This document shows, in pieces, positions 33,652 to 45,600 of a stretch of DNA of 46,020 nucleotides (position 1 is its first letter; every line of letters begins with the position of its first letter). The stretch is taken from NCBI GenBank assembly GCA_035495615.1, contig DATJFP010000002.1:1-46020 (forward strand). The letters are read 5' to 3'. This DNA is from Verrucomicrobiia bacterium (lineage in GTDB: Bacteria > Omnitrophota > Omnitrophia > Omnitrophales > Aquincolibacteriaceae). The notes under the pieces are model-generated. The model saw only the letters and a list, made by a program, of their open reading frames with translations, was not told where the DNA came from and made no database searches. Both the position numbers and the translations under genes were made by a program.

Positions 33652-36600
33652 TTAAGCCGCGGCCTTGAGCTGCGCGGCGGTCTCGGCCTCGAGGGCAAGA
33701 CGGCTGGCCATGTACTCGAAAGCGTTGAGCGCGCCTTCGTTTTCGATGCGGATCACTCCGTTTTCGAGGCGCTGCAGGCCATGGACGGTTTTGTTCGAAA
33801 GCGCAGTCACGCCGGCAAGAAGCAGCTGCGCGGGAGTGGCGGAAGCCGCCTTCGCGATCGGCTTTTCGTCGCCGAAGCGCGCGGCATCGAGCGATTCGCG
33901 GGCCTGCGACCGGCGCAGCATGTCTTCGGGATTGGGCGCGATCACCAGATCCGCCGGGCCTTCCACGCGCAATTTGGAATCGCGTTCGGGCGCGGTAAGA
34001 ACCGCAAGGCTGCCGGAAGAAATGAGTTTGCGCGCCAGATTTCCCGAAACGCCGTTCAGCAGGCGGATCAGTTCTTTCTTGTCGTCGCGCGAATTCACGA
34101 CGAGCCGCACGCGCACGTTCCGGTTCACGATGGCCGTATTGATGGCCGCATCGATGAGTCCCTGATAAAGCGCGGACCTGTCGGCATGCTCGCGCCACGC
34201 ATCGCCCACTTGATACTCGAGCATCGCGCTTTGCTGGATCGAACGCAGAGCGGCAAGATAAGTTTCCGCGGCCGCGGTGTCTTCCTGGCTGAACTGCGGC
34301 GTTTCGGGAGCGGCATACCCCTGCGGCACGCCCAGGAGTCCCGACGCAGTCTGCAGGATCAGCGCGAGGCGTTCTCCGAAACGCGTGACGTCCGCGTCCA
34401 GGCGCGCCGTGCGGAACGCGCCGAACCTTCCAAACAAGTTTCCAAAAACGCCCAGCGGCGCGCCTCTTTCGGATTCTTTGAGCCCGAGCAGGTTGTCCGT
34501 CAGGACCGCGGCGTTCTGCACCGCTTCCTGTTCGGCTTCATCGATGCCGCGCATCACGCCTTTCCTCACCGCATCGGCCACAGCGGGCGCCGTCTGTCCC
34601 CCGGCCCTCAGCGCCTCCAAGTCCCGGGCGGCCTTCCCCGCATCAATCGCGGCGGCTCCGGTCAACGCCTGGGTCAGGCTTCGGAGTTCCGATTTCCCCA
34701 GCCAGAGTTCGTCCGCGGGCGCTTCCTTCGGCGGCTCCTGCGCCGCGGTTCCGTCGAAGCGTTGGACATTTTCCATCGTCGTTTTTTCGAAACCGGCGAT
34801 AAGTCCGAGGATTTCCTTTTTGTCTCCGCTGCGGATGCCAATGGCCTCGAGATCATTCAGCGCGCCCTCCGTGATCGCCGCACCCCCGCGGCGAAGCAGT
34901 GAAAGGGCCAAAAGCTGATAAGCGCTTCCGAGTTTCCCGGTGACGGTGGGATCGCTGACGAATTCCGAATATTCCTTTTCCCTGCCCAAGGCCCGCCACA
35001 GCGATTTTGCCCAGGCTTTCCCCATCTCGCTGGCCATGACCGGATAAATATCATTGAAGTTGTTGTCGAGGGTGGTCCCCGGCGAAAAGAAGCGCTTGAG
35101 TTCCGGAATAAAAGCGCCTATGCGCTTATTGAAATCTTTCAGCTGATCCGCGGGCAGCGCGTCGGCAAGGCGGGCGAAGACCGCGGCGGCATCTCTCCAA
35201 ACGAGAATTCCTGCCGGCGTGTTGGGAGCCGTTGCGGCTAGAAGCCTTTGGAGAATGCCGTCCAGCTTCACGAAATCCTCCGCCTTGAAATCGGCTTTGT
35301 AGCTGCGGTCGTCATGCACGCGCAGGACGGCGCTGATCACGGTAAGATACGTCGAAATTTTTTCCGGACTGAGCGCCCCGCCTTCCGTCGGCTCCAAACG
35401 GCCGACGAGGAGCCTGTAAACCGCCCCGAGATCTTCGACCCGGATGAGCGTCGACGCGAAATCGAGGGCCGAAATCCCGCTCAAACTCTGGGCGTCGGCC
35501 GGCATGTTGTCCAGATACGTCAGGATTTTTCCGCCCGCGCCGCGCATCATGTCCCGGTAACCTTCCCTTGTTTCTTCGTCCTGCGCGTAAGAATACCAGG
35601 ACGCGGCAAGCTTCAAGGCGATCTGGGCCGCGCGCGCTCTCTCGGGCGCGGCTCCGGCAAGATCCGGAAGCGCGTCCAGCCACGCGGACACGAAGGCAAG
35701 ACGCGTCTGCGGCGACAAAGATTTCGCGTAGCCGCGCCAGGTGTCGAAAATGTTATCGAGGGTCCCTGTGGCGTTCCGGGTATCTTTCAGCTGCCACTGG
35801 GTCTTGAGCGCGCCCGCGGCCGCCACGAGCGCGGGTTCCAGAGGTTTTACCAAGTGAGCGGGCCCGCCCAGCAAGGCCAGGCGCTGCGGGCGCAGGACGT
35901 TCAAGAGTTCCTCGAGCTTGATGCGCTGGAAAAGATCGTCGTCTTCGATCGACGCGGGATTTTCGAAAATCGCCTTGAGCCGTTCCGCGAGCCGGCCGAG
36001 CTCCTCGGGCGTCTGCTGGTCCAGAGTTTCGTAAAGCTGTTTGGCGGTCTCTCTCATGGCGCGGTGATTGGGGCGGCCTTTGAGCGCCAGGAATTGATTG
36101 AGCAGCGTGGTCGCAGCCGGCGTGTCGGTGCGCAATTCAGGCCGGCTGGCACCCCCAACTTCCGCTGTCAGCCAAAGATCGTCCGGCGGAGGTTCCTTTG
36201 AGGACTCAGCCGCGGCCGATGGGCCAAACCGTTTCAAATGCTCGAACGTGGCTTTTTTAAATTCGTCGACGAGACCGGCCATTTGCTTTTTATCCAGATC
36301 TTTCCGGGCGGCGAGGGAGGCCAGCTGGCTCAGCATGCCCGTCGTGACCTCACGCCCGCCGGGACCGCGCAGCCAGATGACCAGCGACGCATAGGCGCCT
36401 CCGAAGACTGAAATCAAAGAAGCTCCTTTACCATACCCCGCCGGCTTGGGCTCCTTTTCATTCCCCAGAATCCGCCACAGCGATTTCGCCCATGCTTCTC
36501 CAAGCGCGGTCGCCATCAGGTGGAAGGTAGAGTCATCACTCGAAGGCAGAGACTCGGGAGACGTATAATGACGCTGCAGCTCGGGAATCGCAGCCGCCAT

Positions 36601-39600
36601 GCGCCGGTTCAGCGCTTCCATCCTGCTCGACGGCAGCAGGTCGACCAGAACGGATTGAACGGCGGCGCTCTCTCTCCAAAGGATCAGTCCTTCCGGCGTG
36701 CCGGGAGAGACCACTTGCAATTTCTCGAGAATGCCGTCGAGGCGCGTGAAGTCTTCCTGCGTAAAATCGTCTTTGATGCCGCGTTCCGCGTGCGCCTCGA
36801 TCACCTCGTAGAGAACAGAAAGATAGATCACGCTTTTCATGGCGTCGGGAGTTTTACCCGCGGCCGCTTCGAGGCGCCCGACGAGGACCCGGTAAAATGC
36901 CCCGAGGTCCGGCATATGGCTGAACAGCTCCGGGGCCGCCAGGCCCGCGACAGCCGCATAGCCTTCCTTCGCGGCCGGCAGAAGCTCCAGATACCCAAGA
37001 AGTCTTTCCGAATCCTTGCGGATCATTTCCTGGAGGGGCACGGACGCCGCTTCGTAATCTTCGTACGGCTGCCATTCGTCGATCATGCCGAAGAAGCTCG
37101 CGAAGTTTTTGAGGCCTTCGGCCGACCCGGAAAACTCCGTGAACGCGTCGGCCCATTGGGCAGCGATGGCAAGGCGTGTTTGGGTGGAGAAAGTTTTTTT
37201 GTACCGGCGCCAGTCATTAAAAAGCCCTTTCAAAGCCAGCTCGATATTCTGGCGGTCTTCGAGCAGCGACTGCGATTTAATGACGCCCGCGGCCGCGACG
37301 AAAGCCGGATGCAGCGCCGCCGGGAGTTTGAATCCCGTCGATGCACGCGGCTGCATGGCTTTCAAAAGCGCTTCAAGCTTGCGGTTCTGATAAAACGGCG
37401 TGTCTGCGATTGACGCGGGATTTTCGAAAATCTTTTTGAGCCGGCCCCCAAGCTCTTCGAGTTCTTTCGGCTCTTGCTTATCCAGGCTGTCGAAAAGTTC
37501 CTTCAAGGCGCGCTCGCCGATTTGTCCTTTGACCAGGAACATGTCCAGCAAGAGGTTCGCGGGCATCGGCTCGGCGCGGAGTTCCGGCCGTTTCGTCTGC
37601 GTCCGCATCCACAGCTCGTCGTGCGCCGGAGGCTCCGCCGCGCTTTCTCCCGGCCGCTGCCGGGCCTGCTCATCTTCGGAAGCCGCCAGATAGCGTTCGA
37701 TCTTCGGGAACCGTTCGCCCTGAGGAGCCTGCAGTGCCTGCAAGATTTCCCGCCAGATTTCCTTCCGCCGCACGGGTTTTCCGAAGAACGCGTTTTGAAT
37801 CGCTTGGATCACCGGCCGCTCCTCCAGCACAGGCAGATCGGGCTTGCCGGTGCTCAGAAAGAAAACCAGAGTTCCCAGGACGTGGATAAAAGTGGTTTCA
37901 TTCTGGCCGCTGAAGGCCTGGAGCGCGGCATCGTCTTCCACAAGCGGCGACAAAACATCTAAAACCTTGGCGGCTTGGCCGGCAGGAAAATCTTTCGTCC
38001 GCAATACATTCCCAAGGCCGAATAGAACATTACCCATTTCTGAAGAAAGATAGTTCCGCGACGCATCCGGCGCGGCGGTCAGGGACGATGCAAGCGGAGC
38101 GATCCGTCCGGCAAGCGACAAAGCAAAGCGCGCCCGGACTTCCAAAGGGATTTCCTCAAGAGGCCACGATTGCGTGGAACTGCCAACGCCGGAATAATCT
38201 CCGGCGGATCGGCTTTCATCGAGAAACAAATCCACGGCACTCCCCAAAACCGCGGATTGGACATTGCGCCCGATGACGGTGAAAGCAAGGGTCATTTCGT
38301 TCCAAAGCGGATTGAGCCTTCCTTTCTCCGAGATTTTATCGAAAGCTTCCCGGAACACTTCCACCATGCCTGGGCCGAATTTCAGCCCTCTGGGCAGGGC
38401 CTCTTCCAAAGCATAGAGCGCCAGGGCCCATTGCCTTAAAGCTTTAAAACCTTGCGGCGTTGAAGGATCGATTTCGCGGAGTATTTGACGCGCTCCCGAG
38501 ATCAGTTCCTCGGATCCCAGGTTTCTGACAGGGACCCCCAACCTTTTGCCTAAAGCCTTGGTGCTCTCCCGGAATGCCGCCTCTGACGCTGGGGGCTCCT
38601 GCGCTATGAAGCTGGAAACAAGCTTCACAAATTCATCGTAGGCCGGCCGCTTTTGTTTGTTGAGGGGGGCCTGCTGCTCGTTGTACGTGCGCAATTCTCC
38701 GCGCAGCCACACTCCGTCGTCCGGCGCCTGATTTTCCGGCGCGGCCGATTCTTCCGCGGGCTTCTGCCGGGCCTGCTCATCTTCGAAGCCCGCCAGATAA
38801 CTTTCCAGTTTTCCGAGCCGCACATCCGGAGCGGCCTGCAGCGCTTGCGCGATCCCGCCCCAAATTTTCGCGCGCTGCGCGGACTCGCCGGAGAAGGCGC
38901 TGCGCAGCGCTCCCATCAATTGCAGATTCACGGACGGTTTCCCGTTCGCATTTCCCGTAGAGAGAATCAAAACAAGCGAATACAGGACATCGATAAGCTT
39001 ATTGTTGGGGTTGGCGCGAACCGTCTGGAAAAGAGCCTCTTCTCCGGCAAGAGGATTCAAAGAGTCCAAGATGCCGGCGGCCTGCCCGGCGGGAAATCCT
39101 TCGGCACCGGCGACGCGCCAAAGGCCGTCTAAAATATCGACGAGCTCTTCGTTAAGTTCCTTCTGCGTCACCTTGTCCGCGGGCGCGGCCAGAGCGCGCG
39201 CAACCGGCACCGCCCGCTGCGCCAGCGCCAGCCCGAGACGCGAAAGATCGGCCGGAAGCATTTTGTGGCGCGGCAGGGACTGCATGGCAAGCCCCGCATA
39301 GGCATAATTTCCGCCGGCCCTGCTTTCTTCAAGCAAAAGGTCCACGGTGCCCGCGATAATCGACAAATCGAACTTGCTGGCGATCACGGAATACGCGGCC
39401 ATAATGCTGGCCCAAAGCGGGTTCTTCGATCCTTTTTCTTTTTCCGGGATTTTGCTTAACGCTTCCCGGAACAGATCGAGAATCTCAACGCCGAAGATCT
39501 GGCCGCTGGGCATCGAACGTTCCAGGACCTGGAACGTGAGGACCCATTGGCGGAAAGCGCTGCGGCCTTCCGGCGTGGCCGTATCAACGCGTTCGAAGGC

Positions 39601-42600
39601 TTGCCGCAGCCCCGCCACAATCGAGCTAGGTTTCAATTTACGGACCGGTCCTTCGAGCTTGTTCCTAAAAGCGTCCGAGGCGAAATAAGAGCCCACTTCT
39701 CCCGGCGGAGCTTCCTGAGTCATGAATTCGGCGACAAGCTTTACAAATTCATCGTAAGCCGCCCGCTCGCCTTCCTCCGGCTGCACACGGAGCTCGCCTT
39801 TGAGCCAAAGCGTCTCATCCGGCTCAGCGGCGGCGGGAGTTTCCCCGGCAGGAGCGGTTTGACGGGTTTCGACATCGGCCAGGATGTCCAGGTATCCATT
39901 CAGAAGACCGCTCATCTTATCGGGATCGGTGACTTCTTTGAGTCTTGTAAGCAGCTCGTTCCACCGCCCGGCCCGGATAAACAACGGCTTCTCGCCGTAA
40001 CCCCGGAAGAAACTTGCGCTTTGCCTGCCGAAGAAACCCTCGAAAACATTTTTCGCCGCGTCACGATTTTCTCCGTCGATGCCGAGATCCTGGAGAAGCA
40101 ATTCCGACAGGACTTGCGCCGGCACTTCCGAAACGGTCGGCTGCGCCGCCTTCAGCGCCCGGAGATAATTGTCCCGGAAAGCCGCGCCCGGTTCCCCCTG
40201 CGGCAAACCGCGGATAGACAGCATAAATTGGCCATACGCGGCGAGCTCTTCCACATCGAAAGTTTTCGCGCTCGAAAGATAATCCCTCACCCAGGCCGCG
40301 GCGCGACGCTTAAGCTCGGCCGCGTTTTCCGGCTGCAAGGTGGTTAGGTGGCTAAAGGCTTTCATCAGGAAGGCCCGCGCATTCTGGGCCCCCGGCGTTT
40401 CGCCTTTCGCGTTTTCCAGAAGCTGCAGGACGCGCGGCGCCAGGACGCGGACGGCCGCGTCGTCTTTCGCGTTGATCACGGCGCGGTAAAGAAGGTCCGA
40501 CAGAGCGCTCTGTTCCAGGCCTCTTTCCGTCAAGGAAGCCGCGGCCTTCTCCAGCGCCTTGAGCCACGTTTCGGCAAAGGCCGGATAGAGAGAGAAATCC
40601 TTCTGCCCGCCCGGCTTTTCGTATTCCACCATCAATTCCAGAAGAAACGCGCGGTAAAAATCGCTTTTCCCCGCGCTGTTGGGATCGGAGTGATCGAGCG
40701 CGGCCAGAACGCCGGCAACCTGCGCGGCTTTGTCCACGGCTTGTGCCCGAGGAATCCGTCCGGCAAAAGCCACGGGAATGTCCGTCCAATGCTCGACCTG
40801 CCGGGAAGGCCCCGCGTACAGGACATTCACGGCTTCGTCCCACATGGCATCAAGCATCGACGCAGGCGCCGAACTAATCGTTCCATCCAGCCCCCACAAA
40901 ACCGGCACGGTCGAATTTTTATCCAAATTTTCGCGAGCCCGGGCCACGACTCTCTTGAAATCTTCGATCGACCGCAGTTCGGAAGGTTTTGCCCCGGCTT
41001 CCACCGCCGTCCAGAGATCGTCCGCGGGCGCGGGTTTTTCGGCTTTGCCCGGCTGCAGGCGTTCGGCGTCGTGCCTCAATCCCCTCGCGTATTCCCCGAG
41101 TCTCTGGATTCGCAGCGCTCTATCGTCCTGAGTTTGCTCCATGAAAGCGACGGCCTGCCGCATCACCGGCGCAATGCGTTCCCGCGCCGGACGCGCCAGA
41201 TTCGTCTTCAAGGCAGCTTCATAAATCAGGGCAAGATTATGGTTCACGTCGTCGCTCGTATCGCGCGGAGTTTCGAGGCCTTGCACGCGATAGTGGAGGA
41301 CGGCGAGAAAACGCCCGAAGGCGTTGTCGAAATTCGTATCGCTCTTCCATACCTTCTCGCCCTTTTCGTAGGCGTCATAAGCGGCGTCCTGGATAAGGCC
41401 CAGATCTTCCGGCCCTGCCCGTCTGGCCATTTCTCCAAACTCGTCGATGACATACGCCCAATTCTCGACCCGCGCTCCTTTAGCGGCCATCTCATTGGCG
41501 AGACCCTGCAAAAGGCGCACGAGTTCCGGAAACTCCGACAAGGAAATCCGGGGAATGAGATAAGCCAAGCCCGAGACCAGGCTTTTGGCGCCCGCCAGCT
41601 TTCCCGCATTCGCCGCTTGTATCGCGGCATAACCTTCCGTCCAGCGGCGCACGGCATTTTTGAGACCGTCCTCGTCCAGGCTTTGGAAAATGCGGCCCAT
41701 CGCAACCATGATCAGATCGCGGACCTGCTCGGACAGCCAATCGTTTCCTTTGACCGCCTGCCAGGAAGCCATCAGCGTTTCCGTCGTGGCCGCGCGTTCT
41801 TCACCGCCCTCGTCATCCGGCAGCCCGACCAGGGCGTAGGCAAGTCCGTACCAGTAAGCGTTGAGCTGGTCTTCCGACGTCCAGGGGCGGCCGAACCGTT
41901 CGCGGATTCCCGCCATCGCGGCCGGGACATGTTCCGGCAGGATCTGGTGAAAAACGGCTTCCGTCTCCTGGCTGAAGTTGCTGGCGATCGTCGATACGGG
42001 TTCTCCGGGCTCGAGGTCTCTGACCATGTCTTGGAACATTTTGTCGAGCTCCGCCAAAGCATCGTCGGCGGTCCGGGTCCGCATCTCCGAATGCTGCGGC
42101 TCGGCATCCGCCGCCCACAGCCAAAGCGTTTCGTCAACCGTGCCTTCTCCGGGTCCGGGCTTGGTCTCGGCCGCCGGCTGCCCGCGCGTGACGGAATCGT
42201 TTTGTCCTCCCACGAATTCCGCGACTTTTCCGCGGAAAATTTCCGGCGTCGCCGAGCTTTCCGCAAAGGCCAGAAACTGGGCAAAACGCGCGGGCATTTC
42301 CGCCGTGTTGGTCTTCGCGCCTTCCAAAGCCGGGAAAAGAGCTTCGGCCAGCATGAGCTCCACGAAACGATTCGCCATGCTTTTCTCGATTTTGCCCTTT
42401 TGCATGAGAATGCCGGCAAGGACGTGGACCATGTAACGCCGCGCTTTGTTCTCCTGCTTTCCGGTGGGCGAACCTTCCATCTTCCGCCAGGCTTCGAAAA
42501 TGGCGTCGACGTACGGCTGCAGATCCGACAGTTCGGCGATGGAGAGGGCGCGGCCCAGCACGAAAACCAAAGCGCTGCGGGCCTTGTGGGCTGGCGCCGC

Positions 42601-45600
42601 AATCCCGTCAATGGACGTCAGAAGATCTTTCAGGACCGGGGCCAAGCCGGCCATCGCTTCGCGGAAACGGACTTCCGCGTCTCCGTCGATCGGCGGATCC
42701 GTCATAAGATTTTTGAGAACCTCATGCGCCGCTTCGTAAAATCCGAAATGCGCTTCGGTCTCTCCGCGCATCCGGAAAAGCACGCGCCCCAGGGCCGCGG
42801 CATAGTCCGCATAGGCGTCCTTCCCGAGCGCCTTCACGCTTTCCGACAGCGCGAATGCGAGCCCGCGGCCCGCCTCAGCCGCCTCCACCGATCCACCGTC
42901 GAGCTCTTCCAGTTTTTTCAAAATACTTGCCGACAAATCCACGCTTGCGAACGGAAGGCTCGACAGCGATTGATACAGGGCATCGCCCAGGGCGGCCAGT
43001 GCTTTCAACCCTTCGGGTGTTTTGGCATCGGTTCTTCCAAGGGCCTCGGCAAAAATACGCCCGGGCTCGCCCTTCACTTCGTCGCTGGGCCCGAAGGCAT
43101 GCGCTCCGGCTTCGAGCGCTTCCGCAATGCCTTCCACAACGACAAGGTCGGCAGGCGCTTCCGCGAGCAGCGCGAGAAGCCGTTGATATGCGTCCCGCTT
43201 TCCTTCGCCGCTCAGGCTCCGGCCCAAAATCAGCGGCAGGGCCTGGGCCGTTTCGCGCCGGAACGCGGCTTCGGCGGGAGAAGCTCCTTTGTAAGTCTCG
43301 AGGTCCTCCACCAGCACCCGGCTCGTTACATTGTAAATTTCGGGAATGAGTTTCGTCGTCTTTCCGGACTCTTTCAGCACGCGCAGAAGGCCGGACCGCG
43401 CCCGGAAAGAAAGCTCGCTGCGGTCCTGCATGCGTTTTAACTGCGCCGTGGCCGCCGCGATCGCCTGGCGCAGCGTAGTCTGCGCCTGCAGATCCTTTTC
43501 CCGGACGGCCGTGCCCGTCTGTCCGGGGTGCTCCTTGAGAGCCTCGACAGCCTCTTCGGCCCGGAGGGACAATTCAAACGCGATTGCGAGACGCGTGCGG
43601 TGCGATTCCTTGTCCTCTTTCGTAACCGCTTCCAGCGCGAGCACGAGCTGCGAAGCATCCATGCGCGAGTAGGGCGTGGCCTTGACGTCTTCGTCCTCAT
43701 CTCCAAAAATTGCGGCCCTGAGCTCGTTTCTTCTCCGAGTCCAAATACCGTCATCGGGCACGGCATCTTCGGAGACACCTCCGGATTTGCCGGACAGCCG
43801 GGCCATGTCGTCCTGCAGCTTTTTCAGATAGTCGCCCAACTTCCGTCCGCGCGACTCCGCATCCGCCGCGGGCCCCATTTCATGCAGCAAATCTTCCCAT
43901 TTTCCGGCATAAGCAAACAGGCCGACAGCCTTGTCCGTGTCCGGCGGCGCGGCGACTTTCGAAAAGAGGGAGCGCGCGGAAGGCAAAATCTCGTCTTCCT
44001 GCACTTCATCCAGGCCGAGATCGGCGGCAAGCATGCGCGCCAGCGTTTCCGGGATGCCGCTTTTCAAGGCCTCGGCATTTTTCCGCGACGCGTCGAGCAT
44101 GAAACCGCGCGCGAGAAGCCGCTCGTCTTTGCCCATGGAGGCGTAAGCATACCCCAGGATATCGACGATCATGACCATGTCCGGAGAAGCGAGCTGCTTG
44201 TCCAGGTCCGTCATGATCTGCCGCATCTGCGCCAGGGCCCAATTTCCGGCGCGGCGCAGCACCTCCGGGTCCCTGTCCGTAAGCGTAAGCGCATAAGAGA
44301 GTCCGTTCGCGATTTCCGCACGGGCGATTTCGGCCTTGGACCGGTCCGCGGACATTTTTTCGAGGAGGCTGATCATGCGCGCCGTAAGCCCCGGAATGGA
44401 CGGATGATTTCCCGCATAACGCAATCCCAGGTTCACAAACCCCGCAAGAAGGCCGAGCTTCTCCTCTTCCTTCCAGTCGCCTTTTGCCGCGGCCTGTTCC
44501 ACGGCCGTAAGCGCTGTGTCGGAGGCGAGGAGGGCCAGGTCATGATCCCCAAGGTTCATCACCAGGCCATTCACATATTCCACGGTCAGCTCCGATTGCC
44601 CGGCATAGCCGGCAGCCTTCGCATCGAGGGCTTGCAGGGCGCCGATTTTCCGCCTTGCCAAACTCTGCGCATTCAGATCGTGCGCGCGGCTTGCGAGCTG
44701 CCGCACGACGCTGAGCAGCGTAGGATGCAAGGACGCGTCAAGCGCCGGAGGATTTAGCAGGAGGTCATCCAGGAACGCTTCATACTTTTCGCCGGGCAGC
44801 TGCGGCACCAGGTTGAGCAGTTCCCGCAGCAGCGCGTTTTGCTGCTCGACCTTTCCGGCCCCCGCTTCGCGCAGGCTCCGGACGATTTCCGCAGCGCGCA
44901 TTTCGGCGTGCAGCCAGACGCCGTCATCAGGCGCCGGCTTTTCTTCGGCCTTGCCGGTCTGGCGGTTGAGTTCGTCGCGCAGCGTCCCGGGAAGTTCCGC
45001 AAGCCTTTGACCGCGCACCTGGGCGGTGCTGGCTCCCTTAAAAATCGCGATAAGGTTCGGCATGAAGTTATCCATCGCGAAAGGCGTTTTCTTGCCGTCA
45101 TCCGAAGTCACGGCGAAAATCAAAGCCAGCTGCTCAAGAATTTTATCTCCTTCACCGCCCTCGCGCAGATTCTGCTCGTCCACGAAAGCCTGCATGTAGG
45201 CGGTCGCAAGCCCGACGCGCATGAGCTGGGCATCCTTGGTCGTCCCCCGGACACTTTCAAGCAGGTCTTTGAGCTCCGCCATCATCGCGATCCGGTCCTC
45301 GCGTCTGAATGCCGGCCGCGCCACGATCTTTCCCAGCCCTTGAGCGGCCTGACGCAGGGTGAGCTCGTCATAGCCGGTCCCCTTTACCGCCTGCAGGAAT
45401 TCGACATGGGCATCGGCGAGCTTTTTGAGATCGGCGCCCGACATCCGGATCGACATGTCGGCCGTGAACGCGATCAATTCTTTCGTGCGGTTCATGTTCG
45501 CCGGCGCGAGTTTGATTTGTTCCAGAAGAAAATCCAGGGCCCCGCTCAGATCGGATTCCGGCAGGCTCCGCTTTCCAAGCTCGACAAGCGCACGCAGCCA

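Noticed and set aside
40348-43440. A 1030-codon open frame on the plus strand, inside the giant gene
   Set aside because: It is exactly antisense to the giant protein, rich in Arg, His, Pro and Gly, has no recognisable motif or ribosome site, and is explained by the high GC and Glu/Ala/Leu-rich codons of the real strand.
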